A stretch of 64,000 bases of DNA. Source: Elysia chlorotica (taxonomy: Eukaryota > Mollusca > Gastropoda > Plakobranchidae). Each line of letters opens with the position of its first letter. Position 1 is the first letter of the stretch. Made by a program: the position numbers and the translations under genes. The notes below the pieces were generated by a model. It saw only the letters and a list, made by a program, of their open reading frames with translations. It was not told the DNA's origin and did no database searches. Of this stretch, positions 23,635 to 37,900 are shown in pieces. Location: positions 114,193 through 178,192 of the forward strand of contig RQTK01000317.1 of NCBI GenBank assembly GCA_003991915.1, written 5' to 3'.

Positions 23635-26600
23635 ACTTGATGTCCTTGATTACATCTATGAATGCGAGTCAAGTTATGTTAGTTTAAAGACATATCATAA
23701 CAAACTTAAGCTACCAATCTAAGTTGAGCTCTAATCAAAAGAATGGTTGTTTTTTTTTAATTCAAGCTGCATTGCTTGGTCTGCATTGTGCAATAATTTT
23801 TGTAAATCTAGAAATGCTCTTCTTGTCTAGGGGAATCGTGTTGTAAATTGCCTCATCTGAGTAAATGATAGCTGTCCTATCTGCCCTATTCATTGTTTGG
23901 TTTGAAAGGTTTGAGATACCCTTGTTGACCAGTCTACAGTGGGCAAACTGAATCCAATTATTTCTGTTGATCGGAAATGATTTTAAAATTATATATGAAA
24001 ATACTTACTTGGTAAGAAAATAACATTCCATTCCAATACAGGGTTCATCTAACAAGAATATGCAGAGACTTTGGGTGTGCTTGGCATTGAATGCAATGTG
24101 AGTGGGGTTACCTCATTCTAGATGGCCTCACTTTCCTAATCCTATCTATGGAAAATTAAGCAAGATTCATTAAAATTTTATAGATCATACTCCACATTGT
24201 AGGAAATGTAATGTATTAGTGCGTTGCGAGGCAATGAGTTGAATGACACATTTTATGTTGCTTGTAACACAGCAGTAGTTCATTTTGTGTGGGACAAAAA
24301 GTGACCAAGCTCTTCAGAGTGTGTTCTATTGTTATTTTAAACTTGTGTGTAACATTGAAAAGCCCTCACAGAACTTCATTGTTTTTCTGTAAGGTATTGT
24401 AAATTTCTATATATATTCTAACTGATGCAGTGCCTTTAGTGAAGAAATTCCTTGAGCTCTCTTGTTTTCTTTTGCAGAGATGTCTTAACATGTTTTTGTT
24501 TTTTGTAGAAAGATCTTAAAAGCTTTTTTTTTTTAATGTGAATGTAAGAATTCACTTTGCACATTTTACTTGTGGACTTACAGCAATAGTTCACTTGAAA
24601 TTTTATATAAAACTATGAATTATGGTGCTATCTGTATGAATTTACAGGCTTTAATTAACTTAAATTACTTTTTTGGCGTAGGTAAAGCTAAATGTGTTCA
24701 AAAAATGATGCACATCTGTAAAACATTTGTGTGTTTTGCTAGTTAAAAGCTTTTCAAACATGTTATTGGAACTCTTCAATAATTTTTTTTCGAACAGATT
24801 TTGAAATATGGTGAGTGCGTATGTTAACCGTGTATATTTCACCTGCTATGCAGGAGTATAAATTGTTGTCAGACATTATGAAGGTTTGGGTGATTTTGTT
24901 GTTACATTTTTAGGTAATGGAATGTTATACTCAACATTGACAGACATTTAAATGTAATTATAAGCTTCTTTAACTTATGAAGAGAGTGAAAATGAAATCC
25001 CCTTTGTGTTGAAATGTGATAGTAGTGACCAGAAAGTGGTTTAGCCTAAACGTTGAGAGATCCCAGTCTCTATCTTTATGTGAAACATTTTCCATATTCC
25101 AGTTGAGCACATTCGATTGTAGTTTTACTCGAACGTCACACTAGTTTGATATTTCTGAAAATTTTATAACAACAGGAATGATCATCCTAAAAAAGAGAAT
25201 CTATCCAGTTTGAGTCGGCTGAAATTCTAGAGCTATTATTCACATAGAAACACTGCAACATTTACAGTTTGCAATCTACAAGCTAAGCAAGTACTCACAG
25301 TGTAACCTATCCAAATCACACTGTAACGGTGTTCATCGTTTTCATTGCTTAATACCCGACAACCATTCTTCATGTCAATTTATGTAGTAAAATCATATGG
25401 CTCGAGAGATCTAAAGAGGGGTATATAACAAAGGGATCTAGAAATGACTAAAGATCTCAATAGTTTTAGGCAGGATAATGTTTTCCTTTTTTTTTTTTTT
25501 TTGAGAAGACACAACTTTAATTAGTTTGAATTCAGATTCAGCAAGATTTTAAGATAATAATAAGTCCCAAACAAAAATTAAAACTGATACATGTATGAGT
25601 TAAAGTAAATTAATACATGTTCTTATACTTTGCTCTAAAAAAAAAAAGAAAAAAACCTAAAACCTTGTAAAAGTTGTAGGCTTCCTTTAACTTGGGTTTT
25701 TTATTCTCTGTGACTTAATGAGAATCTCAAATGAGGTATGTTCAGTTCAGATTAATATTTTTTTTTTATTATTTAAATTGTAAAGCTTTCTTTTTTTTCC
25801 TGTACTTTCATTTTAAACTTCCTTATTTGCTGTATAGTTTAAGAAAACTGGTGAAGGTATTAATAATAAGGTAGCAGTCTTTTTTGGCTTTATTTTGTTT
25901 GTTTTTTAAATACAGTTTATAAATAAGATGCTGCTTATGCAATAATGAAAAATTGTTCTCTACATTCTGCATTGTCAAAATCTAATTGCGAAAAATTAAA
26001 TACTATTCCTTGTTAAAGTTAAACCCAATCTGCATTTTTGCTCTAATATTTCACTGAGGTAAAGATCTGGTACTGTGTTGCAAAATTAAAATGGGCCAAG
26101 AACACACTTGAAATTATTCACAATAAATGTTTTTTTAAACAAAGCTGATTGTTTTGCCTACTTTTCTTTATTATAGAACAGTACTGCATTTTGTCTACTG
26201 TGCATCAAGATAAGAAAGAAGCCAGAAATAAAAGATTGGAACAAGTACAAAAGAAAAATCAACACAACCCTATCAAATCGCATGCCAATAAAGCCATTGA
26301 ATCAAGTTTTCTTTATCTTCCATTGTCATCACTTTAGTCATTCTCTCGACTGATGGTATAGTAGCACCAGTCAAGCTCAAGTGATCCAACTCACTGGTGT
26401 TCAAACGCGCGCGCTCGCTCTCTTGCTCTCTATCTCCCTGTCTCTCTCAACTCGGCTTTCAGACCAACATTTGATCAGCTACAGTAAACATGACAATGGT
26501 GAAGGTGAACAGCATCTTGCTACAGGTACGACTCTAATAGTAAATTCACCTAGATCTAGGAAGAGATATTTATAAATAGGTACCAACAATTGACGCTGAA

Positions 26601-29600
26601 GACAGTACACCGAGTAACTAAAATGCATGACAACAGAGATGTGCCACAGACAGTGGTACATGATGATAAACTCTGGTCCAATGAAATAATTCCCTTCAGA
26701 CTTGTGGCCATTTCATTTCATTGTAACATGACTCACATTGGAAAAGCAATTACTACTTATTGATAAAAAAAAATTATATGCAATTTAAATGGTACTTTTA
26801 AATTCGACTTTCCTTTTACACACATTTTGCTTTTTGTTTAGGGTGGCATAAGGAATGTCGTTAAATTTAAAACTACCCGATACTTGTAAAATTTACCAAA
26901 GGTTGATTACTATCAGATGGTCTTAAAATTCCCCAAACTGTCAACTTTATCCTGAGTGGTATATTCTCTAGGTGGAAGAGTAGAATGATACTAGTCAAAG
27001 ACATAAACTGTAAGAGACAAATCACAGAATCTCTGCTCTTTCTTTTGTATGTGTGTGTACTACAAGTAGGATAAATAGAATTACCGTGGAAACAGAACTA
27101 GGTTTTTATGCAGATATCTAATAGGAGGCAATTCAGTGCCTCATTATTTAAGGCAATCTTGTTTTTTAGTGCACATAATTGCCCACATTTTGCATTTTAT
27201 TTTTAATGATGATAGTGGTAAGAACAAAATCCATTAGTTATTGGACACAACTTTCTTTTTTTAGGGAAAAGGAGGGGGGGGGTCATGATCCAAATGACAG
27301 ACTTTCTGTGTAAACTGTTCCTATTTGAACCCAAACCCACTGTGGTATAAATGGAAGGATTGAATAAATGAAATTGACAGATGACGAGGTACATGTCAAG
27401 TCTAACTACAGGACATAATTATAATTTATACATATCACCAATAAATGTGTGAGATCTATGTAATTCATAAGTAAAGAATGACAGCGCATAGCCCAGAACT
27501 CGTCTTAAGTGTGAGAAGAACAAATTTCATGCAAAGAAAATATACATTTAAAAAAAAAAAAAAAAGAAAAATCTTTTAGCAAGATTGAGAAATACATTGT
27601 ATACTTATTTTGAATGTAAACGTATGACGCAAGAAAGGATCCACACTCGTCAAAGCGTGAAATAAGAAAGATAGCGACTTGATAAGACAAACTCTCCATC
27701 ATAAAGAACAGGAAAAGGTGCCCATCAGGTCATAGGTCAGATACCTTCGATCATGGCACAGAGAGTAAAAAAACAGTAGAGTAAAATAGTAAATTTACAG
27801 CAACAGCAATATATATATATATATTGTATGACAAAAAGCAATGAGGAATGTCTAAAGGCTCATCTCCTTCTGCTATGATAGACACTTTCTCTCTTATGGC
27901 CAGAATAGCTCACTGTAGCACCGTCTATGCTGGTACAGCAACACTGACCCAAATGCACATACATACACACATTTATATGTACATGTGACGTAAGAATGTG
28001 AATAATTCATTGTCTGTGTTAGTGAACAGTAGTGAAAACCAGAGCATTTGTCGATACAGAAAGTCACATACAGTTTTAGCATTATATGTCCAACACAAGT
28101 ACATGTATCTTTATAAGTACAGTTAATGTTCACCGCTTGTACATGTATATACATGTGATTAGTATTTCCTTACCACTGTTGTTTATAATATGTATATGCC
28201 TTTCTGTCAACAAAAATATTATAATATATAATTTAGCTAAGACTTTGATCCAGGTTTACAAGTTGAGTTGAGTTGGTTTCTAAATGTCCAACGTGAGCAA
28301 CAATGCTATATCACCAGATTCACAAAATGTTTGTGTCATTACTGGGACAATTTTTTTTTTTTAAAGATATCTCTTAACATTTTTTATGTGAATGTCTTTT
28401 TCAAATAAGATTTTCTGAAGACATTTTAAGAATAAATTTGGGGGCTGCAGAAAAAAACGATTATCTCAAGCAAGCTACTATTTGGAACAAGGATTGCCCT
28501 TCAGATCTGAGTCTTCCCAGCCCAGATAGACTAGACATTGGTGTAATTAAGAGACGGCTAGACTTACATTAACTTATAATATTACAAGTATTATACATGT
28601 ATTTGTTGACCTTTACAAAAAGGGTGGAGTTATCGAAACTTTCTCTAATGTTTGTAACAACAGCTAAACCAGTCAGGTCAGGAGAAACGCAATCTAAGTG
28701 CTTATCTAAAACCACCATCAGTTGTTTACGAGTAGCAAGTAAGCCTAGAAACACCATCGTGTTAGTAATATACTGGGAGAAGAAAAACAGCTGTAAATTT
28801 TTTTTTAAATACACTGTAAAAACTAGACAACAATGTAAAACAAAAATAAAAAGCGATATTTATCAACTTTAGTTTTTGTATGCGCTTAATCCCATAATGC
28901 ACAGAAACTTCCTTTTAGAAAAAAAAAATTTACTTTAATTTGGCAGGACGAATCACAAATAATGCTTAAGAGTGGGGGACCTTCTGGGTTGAGCAAATGA
29001 TTGAATTTGAATGGTCAAAGTATTTGTTTGTTCAGTTGTAGGCCTAGATATTATAGATACATTATCTGTGATAAATCTCTATCTTTTTTTTAATCTTTAG
29101 CTATCTTCTATCATAGCATGAAATGCAAAAAGTATACAGAAATGTTGAATGGCACATGGCTAAGTACATAGAGATTATACCTTTAGAAGTCTTTCAATTT
29201 TGTTCACTTTAAAAGCCTGAATCTAAAAGCTGTTTTGACTTGTTCATATATTTAATTTGAGCACATCTTCTATCCAAACTAGATTAATGAAATTGTAATA
29301 TTTGAGAAGAAGCATAACATGTTAAAAAGCGATGAAAAGTTAAAATAATTTCAAAGCTTACAGATCAAGTAAAATGAAAACAGTTGGGGAAAATAAAATA
29401 AAAGAGTCATTGTAGTTAATATCTTTGCTACTGCAAGTGGAAAGTTAGAAACCAAAATTTGTTCTTTCCCGCCAATCCTAAAGGGGGGTGCTCAGTAATA
29501 CTGAAAACAAATTGCAGATCTGGGACCGTAAAAATATGTAGGGATTACAAAAATTGTAACAGCTAGCACTGTAGCAGCAAAAAATGTGCTGCACCCACTG

Positions 29601-32262
29601 GCTTTTTAAAAATGTTCTCGTTCTGTTCCAGGTCTGATTGATGAAACCAGGTCATCTTTGTTTAAGTACTCGGTATATACATATAAAGCTACACAAGCTG
29701 AAGTTAAAAACATTGTCAAAGGTAGAATTAACAAATTGCACTTACACTGAGACTAGAATGAGAGGAAAAAATCCAACAAAGACTAGAGATATTTTATCCA
29801 TAGCACATTTCCTTTGTAAACAATCATTACTAGATAAGAAAATGAGATTACGATGAAATATTTTTGGTACCTGGTGGTTTGTTAATAGGCAAACTTTCAT
29901 CACAGCGAAAATGATGTACATACAACATTTAATAATACATTATGAGCACTCGTACTGCACCCCACAACAATGCTTCACTTTCTTTTCCCTAAGTCTCTGT
30001 ACTGCCCATGTCACGTAGATATGGAACATAAAGTTGTTAAATGCTTCAAAATGTTATACAAAACTCCAATGTTTCTTTACACATTTTGTAAAATTTGATC
30101 TAAACTATTCAAGTTTTCCTTTCTTTTTCTTTCCTGGCATAATTAATTGACTTGGTGGCTTTAGCATCATTTGTAGAAGTTGCAATTTTGAAGGCCTGTC
30201 CCAATTCAAAATTATCCTACTTGACATCATCTCTATACAGGCCAGTGAGATAAGAAAATATGCAGCTTTAGTACTTGACATCATCTCTATACAGGCCAGT
30301 GAGATAAGAAAATATGCAGCTTTAGTGCACATACATGATCATTGATTGTTTCATTTGTGATCAAGCATAGCATGCATTATAAACAAAAACAGGAGCCTTA
30401 CAAAGTAGCTCTCCCTTTATCCATACTTAACATTTTGGACTGTCTAAGTTTAGTACATGTGTAGAAAAAAGTTCAATTTATTCCAATAAACAAAGTGTAG
30501 GTATACAATTGATCTGAGTACCAGTTTTTTGCACCAAATTCAAACCATGGTGAAGCAGAAGACGAACAAGATATACGAGTAGGTGAATAACTATAGTTAT
30601 AAATATGAAGTGTGTAGAGTTTCACAAAATGCATTGAACTTTACTCCACTTGCAATTTTTATAATTGTAATTTATGTTAATATAACAAAAAAAAATTAAC
30701 ATTTTAAAATTCTGCTATTTCAAAGTTATGTTGTTAAATACCATATGCTTTATTATTGTTGCATTTTGTTCAAATATTTATCTCAAAATGCAAACACACA
30801 AAAAAGACAATAACACCTTGCAAAATAATCTTGGCCTTACTAGCTTTTGTCACAATGATGTTTTGACAGACATAGAAATGACCTTGCTTACTTTATCACA
30901 GGAAAAAAAAAATTCACAAGTGTTTATCAGCTGTTAGCATGTGTGTAGTATAGTGTATAGTGCATCTGAAGTATATATAAACATGCAGAGAAAAACAGTT
31001 GGCAAGATATTTTAAATAGCAAGAACCATACAGCGACAAAAGATATCAAACATTCGAAAAGTAATGATTTTGTAGTGTAAAACATGTTTGATGAAAACTG
31101 ATGGGAATATAGGTACACTCATGTATTCAGAATATGTCAACAAAATTAATTCATGCAATGTTAGATATAAAAAGGTCCTTCATGACCATTAATCACTGAT
31201 TATAAAACTAAGAAATGTTTTCCCTGTGAACTGCATAGCACTCCCAAAGCATTTAAATATCATGTATTAAAACTTAATAACAGCGTGATTCATTCAAGCC
31301 AGAAACATAGTAGATTTAACAAGAATAAAGATTTATACATCTCCAGTCTGGAATGAAAGATTATTTCTTGATTATTTGTCCAATTTTTGCAGCCACATAT
31401 TCCAGTTAATAATTTTGCTTATAAGCATATTTAGCAGGCCAAAGCTATACCATTCCTATGGTCTCAAGATAATAGGTCTGTTTCGATTACTTCACACTTA
31501 CCTATCTATGGATACAGACCATCCACAAAGTCTTTTCTGCTTGTGCAGATCTTAAATTCGAAATTTCTAAACTATTCTATGAGGAAAAACATAAGGCCTC
31601 TATATGTTTTATCCATTAAATCACTACTTGTTTTTAATGGACAGCCTTTTGGATATATATATAGATAATTAATAACTTTGATAATCAGTAACTGGTTCTA
31701 TTTGGTTCAAATATTGAATGAGATCTGAATAAACATTAAACTGGTACTGAAATATGATGTATGTATGTTTGCTTCCTTCCATTTTTCTCTCCTGTGATCA
31801 ACAAGTCCGCCAACAGATACAACAAAGCTCTGGTCAGATTAGTTTTGTTCTTTTTTCCGATGACATTACCCGTAGATGTTTGTGTCTTAGCATTAACAAA
31901 TCTGCACACAAAATTTATTTAAAAAATAACAGTCATGACAACATCAACAATAACATGACAAGTAATAAAATTATTAGATAAGAAAAATCTTTGGTCACTG
32001 CTTCCTCATAACACATACATTGGATAAGCAGCTTTGAGCATGGCAGAACACACAGCTTTTCTTTTCCTATAGGGTCTTTGCTTAGGGAACATCTTAGAGA
32101 AGTAAAAAGATAGTTTTTAAAAGTTAACTGGATCACAGCCGTATTGCCTGCAAGAATCAAAGATAGGACAATGGGAAAAGGATGGATGGAGACAAAGGTG
32201 GAAACAAATAAACAAAGGTATGGTAGACTCATCCATGAAAAAATAATGAAATTGTCTAATCC

Positions 32263-32319
<57 letters not shown>

Positions 32320-34962
32320 TAGAGAGAGCAAGAAGAATCTGTAGAAGTAAAAATTGTACACATGGAAAAACAGAAGTTCCTTTCTTGCAGAAAATAGAAA
32401 TGCATTCAGAATACAAACTTAAGTCATCAAGCAACATAAAAGTAATAGAAAGTGTATATAATATTATATGAATCCTGTGGGTAAAAAAGTATGTTTCTCA
32501 CATTACGCTTCAATCTGAAAAAATGTAAACTTATATTGGACTGTCATAAAATAAAAAGATAAAAAATATAGATCATGTATAATTTGATATTTTTTGTTAA
32601 AAATTTTCATTTTGGCAATATTACAGATTATTACAATTTTGATAAAAAGCTACCTTCACGCATAGATTTTCATATGTTGAATTTTAAAAGAAAAACATTT
32701 CAGGTATAACTTTATCAGATATGTTGACAGATGCTTCCCCAAATAAATATACTATCCTAAGATACAAGTGATTTAAGCTCCGACGTCCAAAATCTAACTG
32801 GAGAGTGAGAACCAGTTTTTAGCATGGATATTGCACATTACTAATAACTTCTTTGTGTTTAGCATGGATATTGCACATTACTAATAACTTCTTTTCTTTC
32901 ATCCATGGCACAGAACGGAGTCTCAGGACAATGGAAAAAAATCTTCAGCAAATACTGTTATATATCACACTCACAGCTCTATATTTTGACTCTCCGATTT
33001 CTAATGTAAACGTAGACAGCGAATTCAATGTTAGGGTGATGATGTATCCAATCAGCATAAACATTGCAAGTATGATAACTTGTCACATTATTTTTAGTCA
33101 ATTATAGTTTGTTAACGCACTGTTTCATAACAAATTTATCTCCATTTATTTCCCTTCCCATTAATCACTGTTGTTGATATTTTTATTTGTATTTTGTATT
33201 GTTTCATAACAAATTTATCTCCATTTATTTCCCTTCCCATTAATCACTGTTGTTGATATTTTTATTTGTATCCTTACTTTTGTTCTAGATTTTATTTAAC
33301 ATTACTACAACATCTAGCTTTGCTATAACATGCTGTAACATTTTGGTTTTATATTTCCACACTACTATTACTGACAGGGCTAGAAGTGAGTTTGGAAAAC
33401 AGTTCTTTTTGGATTTTTCCTGGTCTTTCTACTAAAATGTGATGTCCATATTTACTGAACACCGAAGTTAAACTTTAAAGCATGGAGAACCACCAACAAA
33501 CAATGAAATGGGTAGACCTGCATGTGTGCCCTAACAAAATTGTCTTAACTTTTTTTGCACCCCTTACCATGACTTAGTCTTAAAATCAAAAGAGAACACT
33601 TTGAAGAAAAAAAAAAAAAGAGACCTGATCTAGGTTTAGGTAGACCACATCTAGAACTAGATCTAGATAGATCCGAAATTAGTTTCTGTTCAAACTTGAA
33701 TCCAAAAAAAAAAAAGCCTAAGATTTGTTAAAAGTTGGAACACTACTAGTTTCTAGTTGTTGTTTTTTTCCAACTCAAATTGTATCTAACAACAGAAGTT
33801 GAGAAACATGTCAGTGCGCCATGATTTATGTCACACAAATTCAGTGCATTCCCGGAAATTGACGTCATCGGCTATGGTCAGATCAAATTTTATGAAACTT
33901 GGTTGAATTGAGGTTATGGGTATAATCTAAAGGAAAGCTGATCCTCACGAAAGAGATAAAACTAAAAGATAATCAAGAAATTTGAGAGAGCTGGTTACAA
34001 GTAACTTGAAGTTAAACAAAACGGACTTGAATGTGTGCTGTAAAGAGAAAACATGAGAAAAAGAAACCTGAAACATAAAGTTATTAAACCTGAAACATAT
34101 AGTTATTAAACTATTACTGCGCATGTTCGATTTAAATTTGGAATTGATACACTCCTTGGTTTTATGACATGTGGATGTCTTGATCGAAGGTGAATGAATT
34201 ATTGTTACATTACAAACGAATAGAATGATCGAATCTGAACACCTTTGATCATGACTCATGACCGAGGCTATCTGAATCTGTATTTGGTATCCTCGTTCAT
34301 AACTCATGAGTGCCGAGTGGTGTTGAACTTGCGGTTAGACGCGACAAGAAAAGTATCAATACAAGAGGTCGTATTGACAGAGAAAAGCATCTATCAACCA
34401 ATCAGGCGGCCGTTTGCTTTGTGCTTAAAAACATCATGGCGGATTACTATTTTTGCCGGTGTAAAGATTAAAATTTCCATCAATGAAAATTCTTGACAGT
34501 ATTTGACTGGTTTTCGTCGATGTTGAATAAATTCCTCGCAAATTTCACGGCCGGGAATTCACAAAACAAAATTCCCGCGTTTTTCCCGGTTTCACTGTTC
34601 ACTTTGAGACCTGTAATGAATTTAAACATTGGGGGTACTTTAGTATTCAAAATTTTTTAAAATTTCTATGAATCAGTTGTGGAAGTCTACAATGAATTCA
34701 AAACTATAGCTAATGTTACAAAAACTCAGCTCAAAGTCTATTGTTCTTAATCATGTTAATGGTATATCTATAAACCTTGTTTAATAACCGTGTACATGAA
34801 TATGCGAAAAATAAATACATTATATTTATATAACTATATTCTTAGAGAGAGAAAATTTAGAACTGCCCATGGAATTTAACTAGGCGTAATATAGAAGTTG
34901 ATAAAAAGACGTCGGTTGGCTTTCGGTTGGCTCGCTTGCAGTCGGTTGGCTGGCTGGTTGCA
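23635..34962. other. EEF2KMT 3' UTR and intergenic DNA up to the RGS gene
   Basis: No exon or RNA gene recognised. Contents: a short SINE end (28263-28310, GAGTTGAGTTGGTTT); a 55-base tandem duplication (30219-30327); a GA microsatellite (32263-32329); a 41-base duplication (about 32819-32893); a 78-base duplication (about 33121-33270, CATAACAAATTTATCTCC); a short 22-base repeat near 34068-34110; and AGATCTAGAT palindromes near 33650. RGS 3' UTR must occupy part of the right end. Confidence 0.6.
26122..26127 (+). terminator. Possible EEF2KMT polyadenylation signal
   Basis: First canonical AATAAA I can find downstream of the stop codon at 23634, implying a 3' UTR of about 2.5 kb. Variant signals nearer the stop are possible. 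Confidence 0.35.
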
Positions 34963-37900
34963 CTAGTCCACACCCTCCCAGGGCGCCACCACGTTGGTCT
35001 TGCTGGGGACAGCGATGGCCAGGCAGGCAGTGGACGCACTGTCCAGCCGGCTTGTTTCGGCCGCAGAGTGGACGTTGGAGGAGGAGTGTCTGGGCACCTC
35101 GAGCTGCTTGCTTCGTCTGGGGCTCTCCTGGGGGGACCTCAGGCTTCGCCGCGCCACCAGGCTGGGGGACGTGTCGCTGTCACAGGGGGTGGGACGGAGA
35201 AGGTGCGTCATTATTGCAAATTTAACAATTTGAATGTTCATTGAAAACTGTCAGAATCTTAAGATAATAACATGTAGGCTACTTTATCCAATAATCATCA
35301 GCCTATTCTTCCAGTACACATTTTAGAAGTTAGAACTCTATTATTTATTTTAAATTGAGTGGTATTTTCTTCTTTATTAGTTTGGGTGTTCACCAAGTAC
35401 AGCTTATCTTATCTTTTGTTGATTCTGAGAAGGTTTTCTCAACTAAAAGTTATACAATCTTCCCAAGTGGAAAACTAACTATAATGTGAAGAAATGGCAA
35501 GCGTTGATGCGGGGCCTGGTGGGACCAAAGTTTGTACATCGCTTGAAATAAATCCAAAACAAGCAATGCTTACCTGTAAACCACAGCATGTGTAGCGCAC
35601 TTAGACCAAAATACTGGGAAATTTCTAAACTTTTTAATTAATTCTGATGTTTTCTGGCATTTGCCTTTTTTTTTCTTCCTTTTAATGCATACATCTTCCA
35701 ATCTCATTTGATTTTGAACAGTCATAATCTTTCACCACAAATCTAGTAAAGATCCTTTTCGAGTATGTTTCTTCATTATACAAACAAAAGAAAAGAGTCA
35801 CTCCTTAATTGTTTAGATCTTTGGGCTGGGCCAACAAATACTATTAGAACAATAAAAGATAATTTATGTAGATGAAAAGCAGTGCCGCCTGAAATAACAA
35901 CAAATCGCAAGTTCAGGTAGGGTTGACTTAGAATCCTTAAAAGTGTAAAAGGAAACAGAAATATATTTTTAAATATAACTGGGTTTTTGTTTGTTTGTTT
36001 TTTTGCCAACAAATCTCCATGACTTTGAAAAAACCTTGGTTTTAATCCATTTAATCATCCTTAAAAAAAAACATGTTAACCAGATAAGGTTTACTTCTCA
36101 CAACAGTTCCAATAAATTGTTTTGATAGCTATTTCAACCTGTTTAAAGAATTGTCACTCAATAACATTAACATTTATGTGCGTTTCATGACAACAAAAAC
36201 TTACTTTCTACCCACATTGAATAGTAATCAGAATTGCATGCATCAGCCTAAAAGCAGATAGTCAATGCAAACAAAGGTACAGCTTTTCAGTAACAACTTT
36301 CATCAATCAAATATTCTGGTATATATTTTACAAAGACCCTAAATTTACAAAGAGGAGGAAAAGGGCATTAATGATAATTCTACAATGTAAAAGAAAAAGA
36401 AGAGGGGGGGAAAAAACAAAGGAAGACCAGGTGTAGGTGATAAAAAGGTGCAAAATGAAGTGGTGATCAAAGACAACAATTGATTTTTTTAATTACAGTT
36501 GACAAAGAAAATGGGATTTTTATATTGCATACTTCGAATTGAGGTCTGGTGTGTCAAATACCCCATAGATTCACTCTCTAGTTCCGTTATCATTCTCTTT
36601 GAACAGCTCTCTGCATTTCAAATGCAATGATCTTTGATTATTTTATTTATAATCTTTCTTCACTCAAATTAGCATATATATATATATACCTTTTTTTTTT
36701 GCACTGTCACATCTTCTTTTTTTCATAATTTCTATATCCACTTGGATAAAAGGGATGATGAATAATTCCCACCCTCTGTTTGAATTTGCTATAAAAACCT
36801 CAAGCCCCAGGATTTCAAACTGCAAGGTAACTGCATGCACTTTTCCGACTGCTGACCACAGTGTACAGGAAGCGGAAACACAAGCGTCGCGGTGCACAAT
36901 GTCTAGAGATGTAAAATCTTACCACCTTGCCAGACTGCTGTCTGATGAGTTAGCATCGCGTCTGAAAGTTCACATACAGTTTCATATCATGCAACGTACA
37001 AAATAAGCTTCCTTTCATCTCTTTTTCTTCTTGCAAGTTTGTCTGTTTTGTATTAATTACCACTATCTTTTGTACAAGTCTGGTACATATACCACGTGCA
37101 AAAACAAAAGGGCAAAGTCAAATTACAAACAATTATCAGTGTTAAATTAAAAAAGCATGCCACCTGGAAATCGACGAAAAGAAAGTTCTTTTGTTTTAAA
37201 ACAATGTATATCTAGATCTTTAGTGCACTTTTAAAAAAACATAAAGATCATTGAAACTAACTGCCATGTAAGCACCAAACATAAATATTGGATAGCCTGT
37301 AAGATTTAATTATTGAAAATTGTTGATAACAAATTCGTGTGTTTTACTCTATCATTTTTTATAACAAGCAAATCTTTTTTGAGTCTCAAGTTTATCATTT
37401 TCTTAGGGTTAAGTTTTGATTATTTACCATGACATACCAATGGCATTAACTTTAAATTTTCCAATGTTCAGAAAATAAAATATAAATACAAAAGTAAAGA
37501 CTAAAAAAAATCTAAAGAAAAAAAAATAAAGCAAGTTCATATAAGGCCATTGAATTCACAAAATATTATTTAAAACAAAATACACATATAGAAAGTTTGA
37601 AAGCAATCAAAAGTGTTTCAAAATAAAAAGAACTGTAAATAACCCCCTTGCTGCTAGATAACTGATCTCCTGAGTGTGAACTACTTACAATAGCACAAAG
37701 TAGTAGAAACAAAACAAAGTGTATGCTAAGAAGGACATGCCTAGTTGTTTGTTGTCAGACTTTACACAGCCCTGAGGTTACATTTTTTTTTGCATTCACT
37801 AAATATCATCCATCTAAAATTTTGAGGAAAAGGAAGAAGCAAAAGTAGGCAACGTTTTTTCCTTACTCTAAGACAGAGCCTTGGGTTATCAAGAGTTAAG

